Shown here in pieces: positions 1 through 8,427 of a stretch of 48,276 bases of DNA. Position numbers and translations under genes: made by a program. A model generated the notes under the pieces. That model searched no databases. It saw only the letters and a list, made by a program, of their open reading frames with translations, and was not told where the DNA came from. This DNA comes from Planctomycetales bacterium. GTDB taxonomy: Bacteria > Planctomycetota > Planctomycetia > Pirellulales > Pirellulaceae. How positions within the stretch are numbered: the first letter of the stretch is position 1; the number at the start of each line of letters is the position of its first letter. The stretch covers positions 1-48,276 of the forward strand of contig JAGQPF010000605.1 in NCBI GenBank assembly GCA_020426845.1, in the 5' to 3' direction.

Positions 1-1
1 C

Positions 2-880
2 GACGACTCCGGCGGTTCGACTTACGGTTCCGGCGACTCGGACGTGACCAACGACGCCGGAGAAGACAGCTCCGACGACACCGGTTGGACGGCGGACAAC
101 TCGGCTAGCACCGACGACAGCGGAAACTCCGACTCCGGTGATTCGACCTATGGCGCCAGCGACTCGGACGTGACCAACGACGCTGGCGACGACAGCTCCG
201 ACAACGCCGGTTGGACGGTGGACGATTCAGCTGATACCGACGACGGTGGAAGCGACGACTCCGGCGGTTCGACGTACGGCGCCGGCGAAACGGACGTGAC
301 CAACGACGCCGGCGACGACAGCTCCGACAGCTCCGACGACACCGGCTGGACCGCGGACGACTCGGCTGACGCTGACGACGGTGGAAGCGACGACTCCGGC
401 GGTTCGACTTACGGTTCCGGCGATTCGGACGTGACCAACGACGCCGGCGACGACAGCTCCGACGACACCGGCTGGACCGCGGACGACTCGGCTGACACTG
501 ACGACGGTGGAAGCGACGAATCCGGCGGTTCGACGTACGGTGCCGGCGATTCGGACGTGACCAACGACGCCGGCGACGACAGCTCGGACGACACCGGCTG
601 GACCGCGGACGACTCGGCTAGCACCGACGACGGCGGAAGCGACTCCGGCGGTTCGACTTACGGTTCCGGCGATTCGGACGTGACCAACGACGCTGGCGAC
701 GACAGCTCCGACGACACCGGCTGGACGGCGGACGACTCAGCTAGCACCGACGACAGCGGAAGCGACGACTCCGGCGGTTCGACTTACGGTTCCGGCGACT
801 CGGACGTGACCAACGACGCTGGCGACGACAGCTCCGACGACACCGGCTGGACCGCGGACAACTCAGCTGACACCGACGAT
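2..880 (+). repeat. Seven-copy ~126-bp in-frame coding tandem repeat
   Basis: Units begin at the GTG of each VTND at about 44, 170, 296, 431, 557, 680 and 806, so periods are 126, 126, 135, 126, 123 and 126 bp. All length changes are multiples of three. A partial unit precedes position 44. A second array of about 34-codon His-rich units follows, beginning near 914, 1016 and 1115. Confidence 0.85.
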
Positions 881-1234
881 AGCGATGGGGACGATGGACG
901 CTCCGGTAGTGGCAAGTCGTGGAGCGTGCGGCAAGATGGAGGCCGACATGGCGGCGGCCATGATCACGACGACGGCGGCCACGGTCGTGGGCACGAGCAG
1001 GGCCAGCATGGCGGCAAGCCGTGGAGCGTGCAACAGGACGGCGATCGCCATGGGGGCAGCCATGACGACGACGGCGGCCATGGACGCGGCCACGAGCAGG
1101 GCCAACATGGCGGCAAGTCTTGGAGCGTGCGACAGGACGCCGATCGCCACGGCGGCGGCCATGACGATGGCGGTCAACACAACTCGGGCTCGCACGACAA
1201 CCGTCATCCGGAGAAGCACGACAGCGGCTACTAG
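2..1234 (+). CDS. Acidic tandem-repeat protein with His-rich tail (5' end outside window)
   Basis: The frame is open from the first complete codon of the window, so the true start lies upstream. About 290 residues consist of Asp/Ser/Gly/Thr repeats of 41-45 residues, each opening with VTNDAGDDSSDDTGWTADDS and closing with GGSTYGSGDSD. The last ~110 residues switch to three units of about 34 residues starting K(S/P)WSV(R/Q)QD and rich in HGG, GHDD and GRGHEQGQHGG. There is no enzyme domain. The composition suggests an extended, strongly acidic, probably exported protein that could bind cations (Ca2+ by the Asp repeats, transition metals by the His tail); that role is inference. No signal peptide can be judged without the 5' end. 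I do not recognise a named family. It ends at TAG and is convergent with the phosphatase gene downstream. Confidence 0.75.
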   Translation, partial: DDSGGSTYGSGDSDVTNDAGEDSSDDTGWTADNSASTDDSGNSDSGDSTYGASDSDVTNDAGDDSSDNAGWTVDDSADTDDGGSDDSGGSTYGAGETDVTNDAGDDSSDSSDDTGWTADDSADADDGGSDDSGGSTYGSGDSDVTNDAGDDSSDDTGWTADDSADTDDGGSDESGGSTYGAGDSDVTNDAGDDSSDDTGWTADDSASTDDGGSDSGGSTYGSGDSDVTNDAGDDSSDDTGWTADDSASTDDSGSDDSGGSTYGSGDSDVTNDAGDDSSDDTGWTADNSADTDDSDGDDGRSGSGKSWSVRQDGGRHGGGHDHDDGGHGRGHEQGQHGGKPWSVQQDGDRHGGSHDDDGGHGRGHEQGQHGGKSWSVRQDADRHGGGHDDGGQHNSGSHDNRHPEKHDSGY

Positions 1235-1392
1235 ACTTGAGGACACTTCAAAAATCTTCCCTGGCGCAATCGAAGGCAGTTTTTCTGCTGGTTTTATCAA
1301 CCCAATTGCCGATCGGGAAGTTTTTGAAATGCGTTGTAATTAAAGTAGGAGGCCGGACGCGAACACGACCGGCAGTCCTCATGCGGAATGGC

Positions 1393-1425
1393 GCCAGCCC
1401 GTCGAGATGTCCTCGGCGGGCTGGC
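1393..1425. terminator. Strong hairpin between convergent genes
   Basis: A 14-bp stem (one G-T wobble) with a 5-base loop: the arm GCCAGCCCGTCGAG at 1393-1406 pairs with CTCGGCGGGCTGGC at 1412-1425. It lies between the plus-strand repeat gene and the minus-strand phosphatase gene. No U-tract follows, so it would be a non-canonical or bidirectional terminator. Confidence 0.5.
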
Positions 1426-1462
1426 TCATGCGCAGAATGCGCAACATGTGCAACACGGCTTG

Positions 1463-1484
1463 AACACGGACGCTCATCCGTGTT
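1463..1484. terminator. Second hairpin in the same convergent gap
   Basis: Perfect 8-bp arms AACACGGA (1463-1470) and TCCGTGTT (1477-1484) around a 6-base loop, followed on the plus strand by a T-rich run. It is 28 bases before the phosphatase stop codon and could end transcription from either side. Confidence 0.4.
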
Positions 1485-1511
1485 TCATTCGTGTTTCATC
1501 CGTGGCCCAAC

Positions 1512-2174
1512 TCAGTCCTTGAGATCTGCGCAGATCAACTGTCCGGATCGATTGCTTTGACAAAGCCGGCGTTGCGGAAACTCACACGCAGTCAGACACC
1601 CGCTGCCAAAGCACCACGTGTCGAGGCACAGGACGTGCCCCCAATCGGCGAGCTGTCCGCTCACCTGCGCGGTATGCCCCACAATTGCTTGCTTGCCGTT
1701 GCGATGGGGGCGGGGGACGTAGGTCGTCAGATGTGTCCAGAGCAACACGTTGTCGGGAGTATGCTCCAAGGGTGTCATCGGGTCGTAGTTGGCGTGAACG
1801 TAGAAACGTTCGTCGTCCTCGTAGTACCGCCGGCACGACTCAAAAAACTCCCAGTGGCTATCGGGCACGCCGCCCATGCCTCCATAGCTCTCCAAGGTTT
1901 GACGGCCGCCGCAATACATCCAGAAGTCCATCTGTTCGGCGTCGTCGCGGGCGCGCAACAGCATTGCTTCATGATTGCCGATCAACGGAATCAAACGGCA
2001 TGCGGAACGCAATTCCAACAACATCTCGACGACCTCGCGGCTCGCGGGCCCGCGATCCACATAATCACCTAAGGTGATAATGGTGTCGTCCGGCCGCGGG
2101 TTGAGGTGAGTGAGTATCGTGCGCAACGCGTCCGCACAACCGTGAATGTCGCCAATTGCGATGGTGCGAGCCAA
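1512..2174 (-). CDS. PPP-family metallophosphoesterase (Ser/Thr phosphatase-like)
   Basis: The 220-residue product has the PPP signature motifs in order: GDIHG near the N-terminus, GDYVDRG about 26 residues later, GNHE after that, and a late GHT. These residues bind the dinuclear metal centre in bacterial PrpA/ApaH-like phosphatases. Either protein-phosphatase or nucleotide-hydrolase activity is possible. I chose a TTG start at 2174 because GGGAG sits seven bases upstream and the product then begins LARTIAIGDIHG. The longer frame begins at another TTG (2207) that lies inside a perfect palindrome and has no ribosome-binding site. The gene is monocistronic and cytoplasmic. Confidence 0.85.
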   Translation of the reverse strand: MARTIAIGDIHGCADALRTILTHLNPRPDDTIITLGDYVDRGPASREVVEMLLELRSACRLIPLIGNHEAMLLRARDDAEQMDFWMYCGGRQTLESYGGMGGVPDSHWEFFESCRRYYEDDERFYVHANYDPMTPLEHTPDNVLLWTHLTTYVPRPHRNGKQAIVGHTAQVSGQLADWGHVLCLDTWCFGSGCLTACEFPQRRLCQSNRSGQLICADLKD

Positions 2175-2195
2175 CGGGCATCTCCCATGATCACT

Positions 2196-2211
2196 GGAGT
2201 TGATCAACTCC
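2196..2211. promoter_or_regulatory. Perfect 16-bp palindrome upstream of the phosphatase gene
   Basis: GGAGTTGATCAACTCC is fully self-complementary and starts 22 bases upstream of the preferred start codon at 2174. A site of this size and position looks like an operator for a dimeric regulator. As RNA it would have almost no loop, so a DNA-level role is more likely. No regulator gene is adjacent. Confidence 0.35.
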
Positions 2212-2629
2212 TAACTCGCAGGGAGGACAATCCGCCATAGCTGCCCGCACCTCAACCTGCACATCGATGATGAGTGAACCGATAAATGCGTGACCTCCCA
2301 CGCTCTCGTCGACCCACTCGCTCCAGGCTAAATGATGCGGAATCCACCCGCAAGCGTGCTATCCGGCGAATGAGGGCGTTTCCGACGCCATCCAGCCGGC
2401 GACGCCGAAGTCAGTCGACGAAGGGGCCGACCGGTTGAATCCACTCTAGCTCTGCGATACCCTGCGACTGCGGCAATTTCCGGGCCGGCGGATCTAGCAC
2501 CCTTGCACTTTAGGATCCGAACACCCGATCCGGCAATCGACACGGCTCCGCCAAACTGCGGGCGGTCCGATTGGCAGTCCGATTGTCAGTGGGGTCTTTT
2601 CCAACCATTAGGGGAGTCCAGGAGAGTCC
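2212..2629. other. Non-coding stretch before the M24 peptidase gene
   Basis: I see no supported gene in these 418 bases. They must hold the promoters of the divergent phosphatase and peptidase genes. At 2566-2589 there is a 12-bp tandem duplication (TCCGATTGGCAG then TCCGATTGTCAG), about 40 bases before the peptidase start. Confidence 0.5.
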
Positions 2630-3721
2630 ATGAGCAATTGGCCGGTGGATCACGACTGCTGCGGCCGCCGACAACAGCGGCTGCGCGACGTCATGGAACA
2701 ACATGGCTGGGATGTAGTCGTCGTGAACCAGCCCGCTCACGTGCAGTGGCTCACCGGAGTCCGATATCCCTGGATATTTCAGGTGGGCGCCGCCCTCACG
2801 CCCGACTCCCTGACGCTCGTGGCCCCGTCTCGGCCGTTGGACGCCGCCGCCACGGAGATCGTCACCTACGAGGCCAAATGGCACTCGACGCTGCGCAACG
2901 ACCTACGACAGGCCTGCGACGAGCGTTTGCTTCAAACCATCGGACCATTGCCAGCTCGAGTCGCCGTGGAAGGCTCATCGGCCGGATTGCACTTGTCGCT
3001 GGCAGCTCCGCTGGACGCTGAGCCCGAGCTGCTGAGACTGCGGCGTTTCAAGGAGCCCGACGAGTTGCGGTGGATGAAGCGTGCGATCGAGGCGACGCGA
3101 CGGATGTACCAAACGGCCCGCGAGTTGATCGCGCCGGGCGTCAGCGAGCTCGAGGTGTTCAATGCCCTGCAATCGGCGGCGGTCCTCGAACTGGGAGAGA
3201 TGCTGACGGGAACCGGCAATGATTATCAATGTGCCAGTCGAGGCGGCCCGCCACGATCGGACCGGCAAGCAGCCGCCGGTGAGCTTTACATTTTGGATCT
3301 CGGCCCGGCATTCCGCGGCTACTTTGCCGACAACGCCCGCACGATTGCCGTCACCGATCCAACTCCCGAGCAATTGGACGCGCGCCGGCTCGTCGTCGAA
3401 GTCTTTTCGATTGTCGAAGCCACGGTGCGGCCCGGCGCCAGCGCCCGGCAACTGTTCGAGACCGTGCAGAAGCACCTGGACCAGGCGCCGCTTGGCGTCT
3501 TTAACCACCACCTCGGCCATGGCGTGGGTCTGTTCCCGCACGAGGCGCCGCACCTGAACCCGAACTGGGACGACACGTTTGAGGAAGGCGACGTGTTCAC
3601 CGCGGAGCCCGGGCTGTACGCGCCGGAACTGTCCGCCGGCATGCGAATCGAAAACCAGTATCGCGTCACGGCCGACGGCGTCGAGTGCCTGACGCCATTT
3701 CCCACCGACCTGCGAGTTTAA
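2630..3721 (+). CDS. M24 family metallopeptidase (Xaa-Pro aminopeptidase-like)
   Basis: The 363-residue protein has a creatinase-type N-terminal domain (about residues 15-135) and a pita-bread peptidase domain. Candidate metal ligands are all present: D223 (ILDLGPAFRG), D234 (YFADNART), H297 (HHLGHGVG), E326 (AEPGLY) and E341 (RIENQY). The family removes N-terminal residues that precede proline. The ATG follows a purine-rich GGGGAGTCCAGGAGAG. No signal peptide is visible, so it should be cytoplasmic. Prolidase or another M24 specificity cannot be excluded. Confidence 0.9.
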   Translation: MSNWPVDHDCCGRRQQRLRDVMEQHGWDVVVVNQPAHVQWLTGVRYPWIFQVGAALTPDSLTLVAPSRPLDAAATEIVTYEAKWHSTLRNDLRQACDERLLQTIGPLPARVAVEGSSAGLHLSLAAPLDAEPELLRLRRFKEPDELRWMKRAIEATRRMYQTARELIAPGVSELEVFNALQSAAVLELGEMLTGTGNDYQCASRGGPPRSDRQAAAGELYILDLGPAFRGYFADNARTIAVTDPTPEQLDARRLVVEVFSIVEATVRPGASARQLFETVQKHLDQAPLGVFNHHLGHGVGLFPHEAPHLNPNWDDTFEEGDVFTAEPGLYAPELSAGMRIENQYRVTADGVECLTPFPTDLRV

Positions 3722-3917
3722 CGAGCAAGCTACTTGGCGTGGATTCTGGGCACGGACAACTCCGTCGCGGGGCCAGCATCGCTTGCGGCGCACGTTTCGA
3801 ATGCCGGTGGGGTCCTGTTCAACAGGCTGCTATACTGACGGTCGTTGCGGCCGTCTCAATTGCCGCCCACCTTCTCTCCGGTTTCTCGCGCCACTTCCCC
3901 ACAACGATCGCCGCCAC

Positions 3918-4499
3918 GTGGAATCCTTGCAGGCAAAATTCCTGGTCGCGTCGCCCAAACTGGGCGATCCCAACTTCTTCCGCACCGTGGTGCTGATGGT
4001 GCAGCACGACGAGGAAGGCGCCATGGGGTTGGTGTTGACCCGGCCTAGCGACATGACGATGAAAGCGGTGCTGAGCCAGATTGAGGCGAGCGACGAGACG
4101 GCGCCGTTGCCTTACGATCCGGATTTGCCGAACATGGAGCTGCCCATCTTTGTCGGCGGCCCCGTGCCCGGCCCGTTGATCGCCGTCCACGACCTGCTCG
4201 ACTACTCGGAGTCCGAGGTAATGCCGGGCCTATATGTGGCGACTCAGCGCGCCACGCTGCACCGGCTGCTGGAGTCGGACGCGACCATTCGCCTGTTCAG
4301 CGGCTATTCGGGGTGGAGCGCCGGGCAACTGGAGGACGAGCTGCGGTTGGGCGGCTGGTTGATCTACGACGCCACGCCGCAATTGGTGCTTAGCGATCCC
4401 GACTCGCTCTGGGACACGCTCGTCGGGCGCATCGGTCGCGAGATCCTCGGACTGCGAGGTTTCGAGCGGCATCTTCCCGACGACCCGTCGGTCAACTAG
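3918..4499 (+). CDS. yqgE: YqgE/AlgH family protein (UPF0301)
   Basis: From the GTG at 3918 the product is 193 residues, close to the usual ~187 of the family. It opens in the family style (LQAKFLVASPKLGDPNFFRT, then EGAMGLVLTRP), and has the later IFVGGPV and FSGYSGWSAGQLEDEL blocks. The longer frame from 3783 adds 45 residues with no family similarity. No convincing ribosome-binding site precedes any candidate start. The family's molecular function is poorly defined; AlgH was linked to alginate regulation in Pseudomonas. The gene is convergent with the DsbD-like gene. Confidence 0.88.
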   Translation: MESLQAKFLVASPKLGDPNFFRTVVLMVQHDEEGAMGLVLTRPSDMTMKAVLSQIEASDETAPLPYDPDLPNMELPIFVGGPVPGPLIAVHDLLDYSESEVMPGLYVATQRATLHRLLESDATIRLFSGYSGWSAGQLEDELRLGGWLIYDATPQLVLSDPDSLWDTLVGRIGREILGLRGFERHLPDDPSVN

Positions 4500-4525
4500 G
4501 CCGTCGACAATCTTGTCGGACCGCT

Positions 4526-4540
4526 GGCTGCCAGCCTGCA
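4526..4540. repeat. Partial REP-like palindrome
   Basis: GGCTGCCAGCCTGCA matches the core and right arm of the REP-like family described at 10112, 30759 and 45176. It lies between the convergent yqgE-like and DsbD-like genes. Confidence 0.45.
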
Positions 4541-4575
4541 ACGGGCGGCCAGGACCGCACCGTGCCACGTCCTCG

Positions 4576-5181
4576 TCACTTGTCGCCCGTCGTCTGCGCC
4601 TCGAGCAGCGGGGCGAGCTCCGTGGCCCGGGACTTGCCCCATGCCATCGGCAGTGACAATTCCTTGGCGCCTACCTTGCAGACGTCCTTGCACACCTGCC
4701 AGCTTACTTTGACCTTCAGCTCCGACATCTCGCCCGCGACCGCCTTGGTGGTCGACAACGTCGCGATCGCGCGAGCCTTGCGAGTGTAGGCGGCGGCCTT
4801 CGACTCCGCATCGGTCTCCGCTTTGCTCCAACTCACATCGCGCACCTCGACGCCGTCGGGCAACGTCCACTTCAAGCGGACAGGAATCTGGGAGCCGGTC
4901 TGCTCTGCCGCATACATGTGCCAACCGAATCGGATGCGAAAGTCCACGCCGACTTGAAATGTCTGGCCGGGCTCGAGCGACGTGTGGCTGGGAATCAAAC
5001 GCAGCGTCACCTCCCCCTCGCGCTCACTCGGAAGCGAGTTGACTTTGCGCTCCAGGAAGGCGGCTTGATCTTCGGTCAATTCCGCCGACACGGCTGATTG
5101 CATAGAGAGCAGCAGGGCAGTCGCGAGCAGAAGGACGGCAGCCTGTTGAGGCAAAACCAACCGGCAGTTTGCGGGCTTCAT
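4576..5181 (-). CDS. Exported DsbD alpha-domain-like protein
   Basis: The 201-residue product has a signal peptide (basic start, hydrophobic residues 11-26, SAVSA cleavage region). A DsbD N-terminal-like immunoglobulin fold follows, with WHMYAAEQTG and a late WQVCKDVC. In DsbD-alpha two cysteines in this position pass electrons to periplasmic thiol proteins; here the spacing is CxxxC. The membrane beta and thioredoxin gamma domains of full DsbD are absent. The start has GGAG eight bases upstream. It lies 67 bases downstream of the KAS III gene on the same strand, but I see no functional link between them. Confidence 0.75.
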   Translation of the reverse strand: MKPANCRLVLPQQAAVLLLATALLLSMQSAVSAELTEDQAAFLERKVNSLPSEREGEVTLRLIPSHTSLEPGQTFQVGVDFRIRFGWHMYAAEQTGSQIPVRLKWTLPDGVEVRDVSWSKAETDAESKAAAYTRKARAIATLSTTKAVAGEMSELKVKVSWQVCKDVCKVGAKELSLPMAWGKSRATELAPLLEAQTTGDK

Positions 5182-5248
5182 TGCGATGACTCCGTAACAA
5201 GATTTTTGAAATGCCCTCTAATCCGGCAACCCCGGGACAGACATTGCA

Positions 5249-6253
5249 TCAAGTTTCAAATTGCTCTCGCCAGAGGCAGCCCGCCCAGGACCAGCCGACA
5301 CCAAAGCCGATCAGCATGCTGTTGACACCCGGCCGCAACCGGCCATCGCGACGCATCTGGTCGATCACGATCGGCAGAGTCGAGGAAACGGTGTTGCCGA
5401 AGTCTTTGAGTATGATTGGCAGCCGCTCGTCGTCCAGGCCAAGGCGCTGCTGCAGCTCGAACAGCATCTTGTACGTCGCTTGGTGCATCAGGTAATAGTC
5501 GACATCCTCGGTCGTTTGTCCGCCCTGTTCGAGCACGGCGCGAATCAGATCGGGGATGGCGTTGATCGTGAAGCTCATCAACGCCGGGCCGTCCATATAC
5601 AGCTCGCTGTCCCAGCGTTTCTTATGCCTTGGGTGATGCGCGTCCTTGGCGAGACGTGCGCCCCCTTCGGTCACCAACAGCGTATCGGCGCCGCTGCCGT
5701 CGGTGCCGAATTGAAAGCCGCTCAGCGTGGGCGAGTCTCCGGCCTGAATCAAGGTCGCCGCCGCCGCGTCTCCAAAGATGGTGCGCAGCGACCGATCGTC
5801 GGGATGGATGTACTTCGAATACGTCTCTGCCGTCACCAACAGGATGTTGTGGGCGGCGCCGGATTGAATCAGTCCATTGGCCAGCGCCAATCCGTAAACG
5901 TAGCCGGAGCAGCCAAGATTGAAATCCAACGCGCCGCTCGAACGAGGCAGTCCCAATCGGTCCTGCATGAGACATGCCGTCGTCGGCAATGGATAGTCCG
6001 GAGTCTGGGTGCACAGCATCAAGAAGTCGATGTCACGACGGTCGATGTCATGGGTGGACAGCAGCTTCTCAACGGCGGCGACGCCCAAATCCGACGCGCA
6101 CTCGTCCTCGGCTGCGATATAGCGCTTCTCAATGCCCGTTTTCGAGCCGATCAGGTCCATGTTCCATTGCGGAAACATGGCTTGCAGTTGCTCGTTCGTC
6201 TCACACCGTTCGGGAAAGTGAACCGCGATCGGTCCAATTTTGGCGTGTTTCAC
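5249..6253 (-). CDS. fabH: 3-oxoacyl-ACP synthase III (KAS III)
   Basis: The 334-residue length is typical for FabH. The catalytic triad is visible: C115 in DFNLGCSGYVYGL, H257 in YLMHQATYKM and N287 in DFGNTVSSTLP. FabH condenses acyl-CoA with malonyl-ACP to start fatty acid synthesis. The usual HQAN is HQAT here, and many KAS III paralogues serve special lipid or secondary pathways; no fatty acid genes adjoin it, so a dedicated role is possible. Translation starts at GTG with only a weak GGGA upstream. Confidence 0.88.
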   Translation of the reverse strand: MKHAKIGPIAVHFPERCETNEQLQAMFPQWNMDLIGSKTGIEKRYIAAEDECASDLGVAAVEKLLSTHDIDRRDIDFLMLCTQTPDYPLPTTACLMQDRLGLPRSSGALDFNLGCSGYVYGLALANGLIQSGAAHNILLVTAETYSKYIHPDDRSLRTIFGDAAAATLIQAGDSPTLSGFQFGTDGSGADTLLVTEGGARLAKDAHHPRHKKRWDSELYMDGPALMSFTINAIPDLIRAVLEQGGQTTEDVDYYLMHQATYKMLFELQQRLGLDDERLPIILKDFGNTVSSTLPIVIDQMRRDGRLRPGVNSMLIGFGVGWSWAGCLWREQFET

Positions 6254-6591
6254 GGAATTCCCGGCTGCTCAAGAGGATTGGAAACGTAATTTCCGCGGGC
6301 GGATCAAGTTCGCTGCTCAAAACATCGAGTGCTCCAACCCTCAAACTAAGGCTTGACGGTCCACGACCTCCCGGCGACGGGTTCGTTCAGAAGTGGCCCC
6401 GGCAGCGCCCCGGAAGTTCGCCACCATACTACCAGTTCTGGCCTCGGTCCAGACGGACGGGCGGAGAGCCGCACGTCCCGCAACTCGCCATTGCCTGATT
6501 CGGAGGCGCTCGCTATGCTCCGCCCCCCTCTCTGACCGGATTCCGCCCCGATGGGGAGCGGTGGAACAGCGGCACCTCACGGGACTGAGAC
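6254..6591. other. Divergent intergenic region between KAS III and PHP phosphatase genes
   Basis: There is no supported gene in 338 bases. Short frames here have no ribosome-binding site and no recognisable product. The right end holds the promoter candidate listed at 6491-6519; the left end should hold the KAS III promoter. Confidence 0.5.
6491..6519 (+). promoter_or_regulatory. Candidate sigma70-type promoter for the PHP phosphatase gene
   Basis: TTGCCT at 6491-6496 and TATGCT at 6514-6519 are separated by exactly 17 bases. Each hexamer matches the consensus at four of six positions. The start would be near 6526, giving a leader of about 65 bases. Confidence 0.35.
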
Positions 6592-7380
6592 ATGCAGCCA
6601 TTTGTGGACATCCATTGTCACTTGATTCCGGGAATCGACGATGGCGCCGCCGATTGGGACGCCACCTTGGCGATGGCTCGCATCGCGGTGGACGACGGCA
6701 TCGGCGCTATGATTTGCACGCCGCACCAACTAGGAGGGTTTGCCCACAACCTGGGTGACGAGATTCGACGACGCACTCAGCAATTGCAGACGCAGTTGCG
6801 ACGCCACAACATTCCGCTGATCGTGCTCCCCGGAGGCGACGTCCGCATCGAGCCCGACATGATCAAGCACTTGCGTTCCGGCCAGGTGCTGACGCTCGCC
6901 GATCGCCGCCGCCACGTCTTGCTGGAGCTTCCTCACGAGCTGTATTTTCCCATCGACGACCTGCTCGCGCAATTAGAACGTCAGCAAATGCAGGGCATCC
7001 TCTCGCATCCCGAACGCAACCAAGGGCTGTTGCAAGACCGAGAGCTCGTCGCGAGGTTGGTCGAGCGAGGTTGTTTGATGCAGGTGACGGCGGGCAGCCT
7101 TCACGGGACCTTCGGGCCCGAATCGGAAAAAATGTCCGTGTGGATGCTGGAGCGCGGGCTAGTGCACTTTGTGGCCACCGATGCCCACGGCCCGAAGTCT
7201 CGTCGCCCGCTGATGCGGCGGGCATACGACGCGGTGTGCAAGATTGCGGACGAGGCGACAGCTCAACGAATCTGTTGCGAATTCCCGGCGGCCGTCGCCG
7301 CGGGAAGGGCGGTGCGGCCGCCCGCCCCCACCAAACCCAGCCGCAGCTTCTCGTGGCTGCCCTGGCGACGCGCTAGCTGA
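6592..7380 (+). CDS. CpsB/YwqE-like PHP-domain protein-tyrosine phosphatase
   Basis: The 262-residue PHP fold has candidate metal ligands H8 and H10 (DIHCHLIPGIDDG), H45 (CTPHQ), E112 (LLELPHE), H139 (LSHPERN), and D197/H199 (ATDAHG). The family dephosphorylates bacterial tyrosine kinases that control capsule and exopolysaccharide export. No BY-kinase or Wzx/Wzy gene is in the window, so its partner must be elsewhere. The C-terminal 20 residues are basic and tryptophan-rich. A DUF1570-like gene follows after 3 bases, suggesting co-transcription. Confidence 0.85.
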   Translation: MQPFVDIHCHLIPGIDDGAADWDATLAMARIAVDDGIGAMICTPHQLGGFAHNLGDEIRRRTQQLQTQLRRHNIPLIVLPGGDVRIEPDMIKHLRSGQVLTLADRRRHVLLELPHELYFPIDDLLAQLERQQMQGILSHPERNQGLLQDRELVARLVERGCLMQVTAGSLHGTFGPESEKMSVWMLERGLVHFVATDAHGPKSRRPLMRRAYDAVCKIADEATAQRICCEFPAAVAAGRAVRPPAPTKPSRSFSWLPWRRAS

Positions 7381-7383
7381 CCC

Positions 7384-8319
7384 GTGGAGAGCGTCCGTCT
7401 CGCGCCGAACAACCACATCGACCCAAACATGCCCCCAGCGACCGCACACCCGCCGCGTTCTCGTCACCCCATCCGGGTGATCCTCTACGCATGGTTGTTG
7501 TCGATCGCGACATGGCCCGTCGCCGGCGAGGGACAAACACCCGTCCGCACCGCCGCCCGCCCGGCGAACACACCAGCAACATCCGCAACATCCGCAACAC
7601 CCACTCCGCCCACTCCCCGGTGGCCGGACGAGCAAACAGCGGGCAACCTGATCTGCCACGCGACGTTTCCGCTCGCTCCACTGCAGCCCGTCTTGAATGA
7701 ACTCGGCAGCCTGCAGCAGGATCTGGTCAGCCAGTTGGGCGTGCCGGCGGCAACCGAGCCCGCGCATGTTTTCTTATTCCACAATCGCAGCTTCTACGAG
7801 AATTACGTCCGCCGGCATTTCCCGCGAGTCGGCATGCGGCAAGCGTTGTTCATCAAGGAAGGCCATGCCCCCGGCATGATCTTCGCCTACCACCACCGCA
7901 AGGTGGACGTGGATATCCGCCACGAAAGCACCCATGCGCTGCTTCACGGAGCCTTGCCGATGGTGCCGCTGTGGCTTGACGAGGGGCTCGCCGAGTACTT
8001 CGAGACACCTCGCAGCCGGCGGGCGGAAGGCAGCAGTCATCTGCGCGGGGTGAGGTGGGAAGCAAGGCTGGGCCGGGTTCCCGACATCCGAGACTTGGAA
8101 GCGCTGGCCTCCATGGAGGAGATGCGCGGCGCCGACTATCGCGACGCTTGGGCCTGGGTCCACTTCATGCTGCACGGCCCCGAGGCAGCCCGCAAAGAGC
8201 TCCGCGACTTTCTCGGCGAGATTGCCGCACGGACTCCGCCAGGTCTGCTCAGCAAGCGTTTGCAGCGTCGCATCCCCCGTCTGAACGATGCGTACTTGGC
8301 GCATTTTCGAAATTTTTGA
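7384..8319 (+). CDS. Exported HExxH peptidase-like protein (DUF1570/peptidase MA type)
   Basis: The 311-residue product carries H180-ESTH-184 followed by WLDEGLAEYFE (E200), the gluzincin zinc-site arrangement. The family is common in planctomycetes, and activity has rarely been shown. I give the GTG at 7384, three bases after the upstream stop, as coupling is likely. An ATG at 7429 would start nearer the hydrophobic segment (IRVILYAWLLSIATW) and make a better signal peptide. A Pro/Thr/Ala-rich linker covers residues 52-80. A second member of the family lies at 43975. Confidence 0.75.
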   Translation: MESVRLAPNNHIDPNMPPATAHPPRSRHPIRVILYAWLLSIATWPVAGEGQTPVRTAARPANTPATSATSATPTPPTPRWPDEQTAGNLICHATFPLAPLQPVLNELGSLQQDLVSQLGVPAATEPAHVFLFHNRSFYENYVRRHFPRVGMRQALFIKEGHAPGMIFAYHHRKVDVDIRHESTHALLHGALPMVPLWLDEGLAEYFETPRSRRAEGSSHLRGVRWEARLGRVPDIRDLEALASMEEMRGADYRDAWAWVHFMLHGPEAARKELRDFLGEIAARTPPGLLSKRLQRRIPRLNDAYLAHFRNF

Positions 8320-8427
8320 CCTACTCAAACCCACCCGTTTGTGTCGTTCCCCACCACGCTGGATTCCCCACGCTACGGCATTCCAACCGCCCAACGCGAC
8401 ATCACAATCATTGGAGGAGGTGCCAAG

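Noticed and set aside
2..880. Regular 126-bp repeats as a possible CRISPR or satellite
   Set aside because: The units are in frame without spacers and encode a continuous acidic protein.
863..1343. Overlapping open frames on both strands over the His-rich region
   Set aside because: They are alternative readings of the repeats, rich in Ala/Met, without start signals.
3827..3836. TATACT as a promoter for the YqgE-like gene
   Set aside because: No -35 match lies at 16-18 bases and there is no TG extension, so the evidence is too weak.
8341..8427. Longer N-terminus for SGS-tail protein 1
   Set aside because: GGAGGAGG directly before the ATG at 8428 fixes the start; the added 29 residues would block export.
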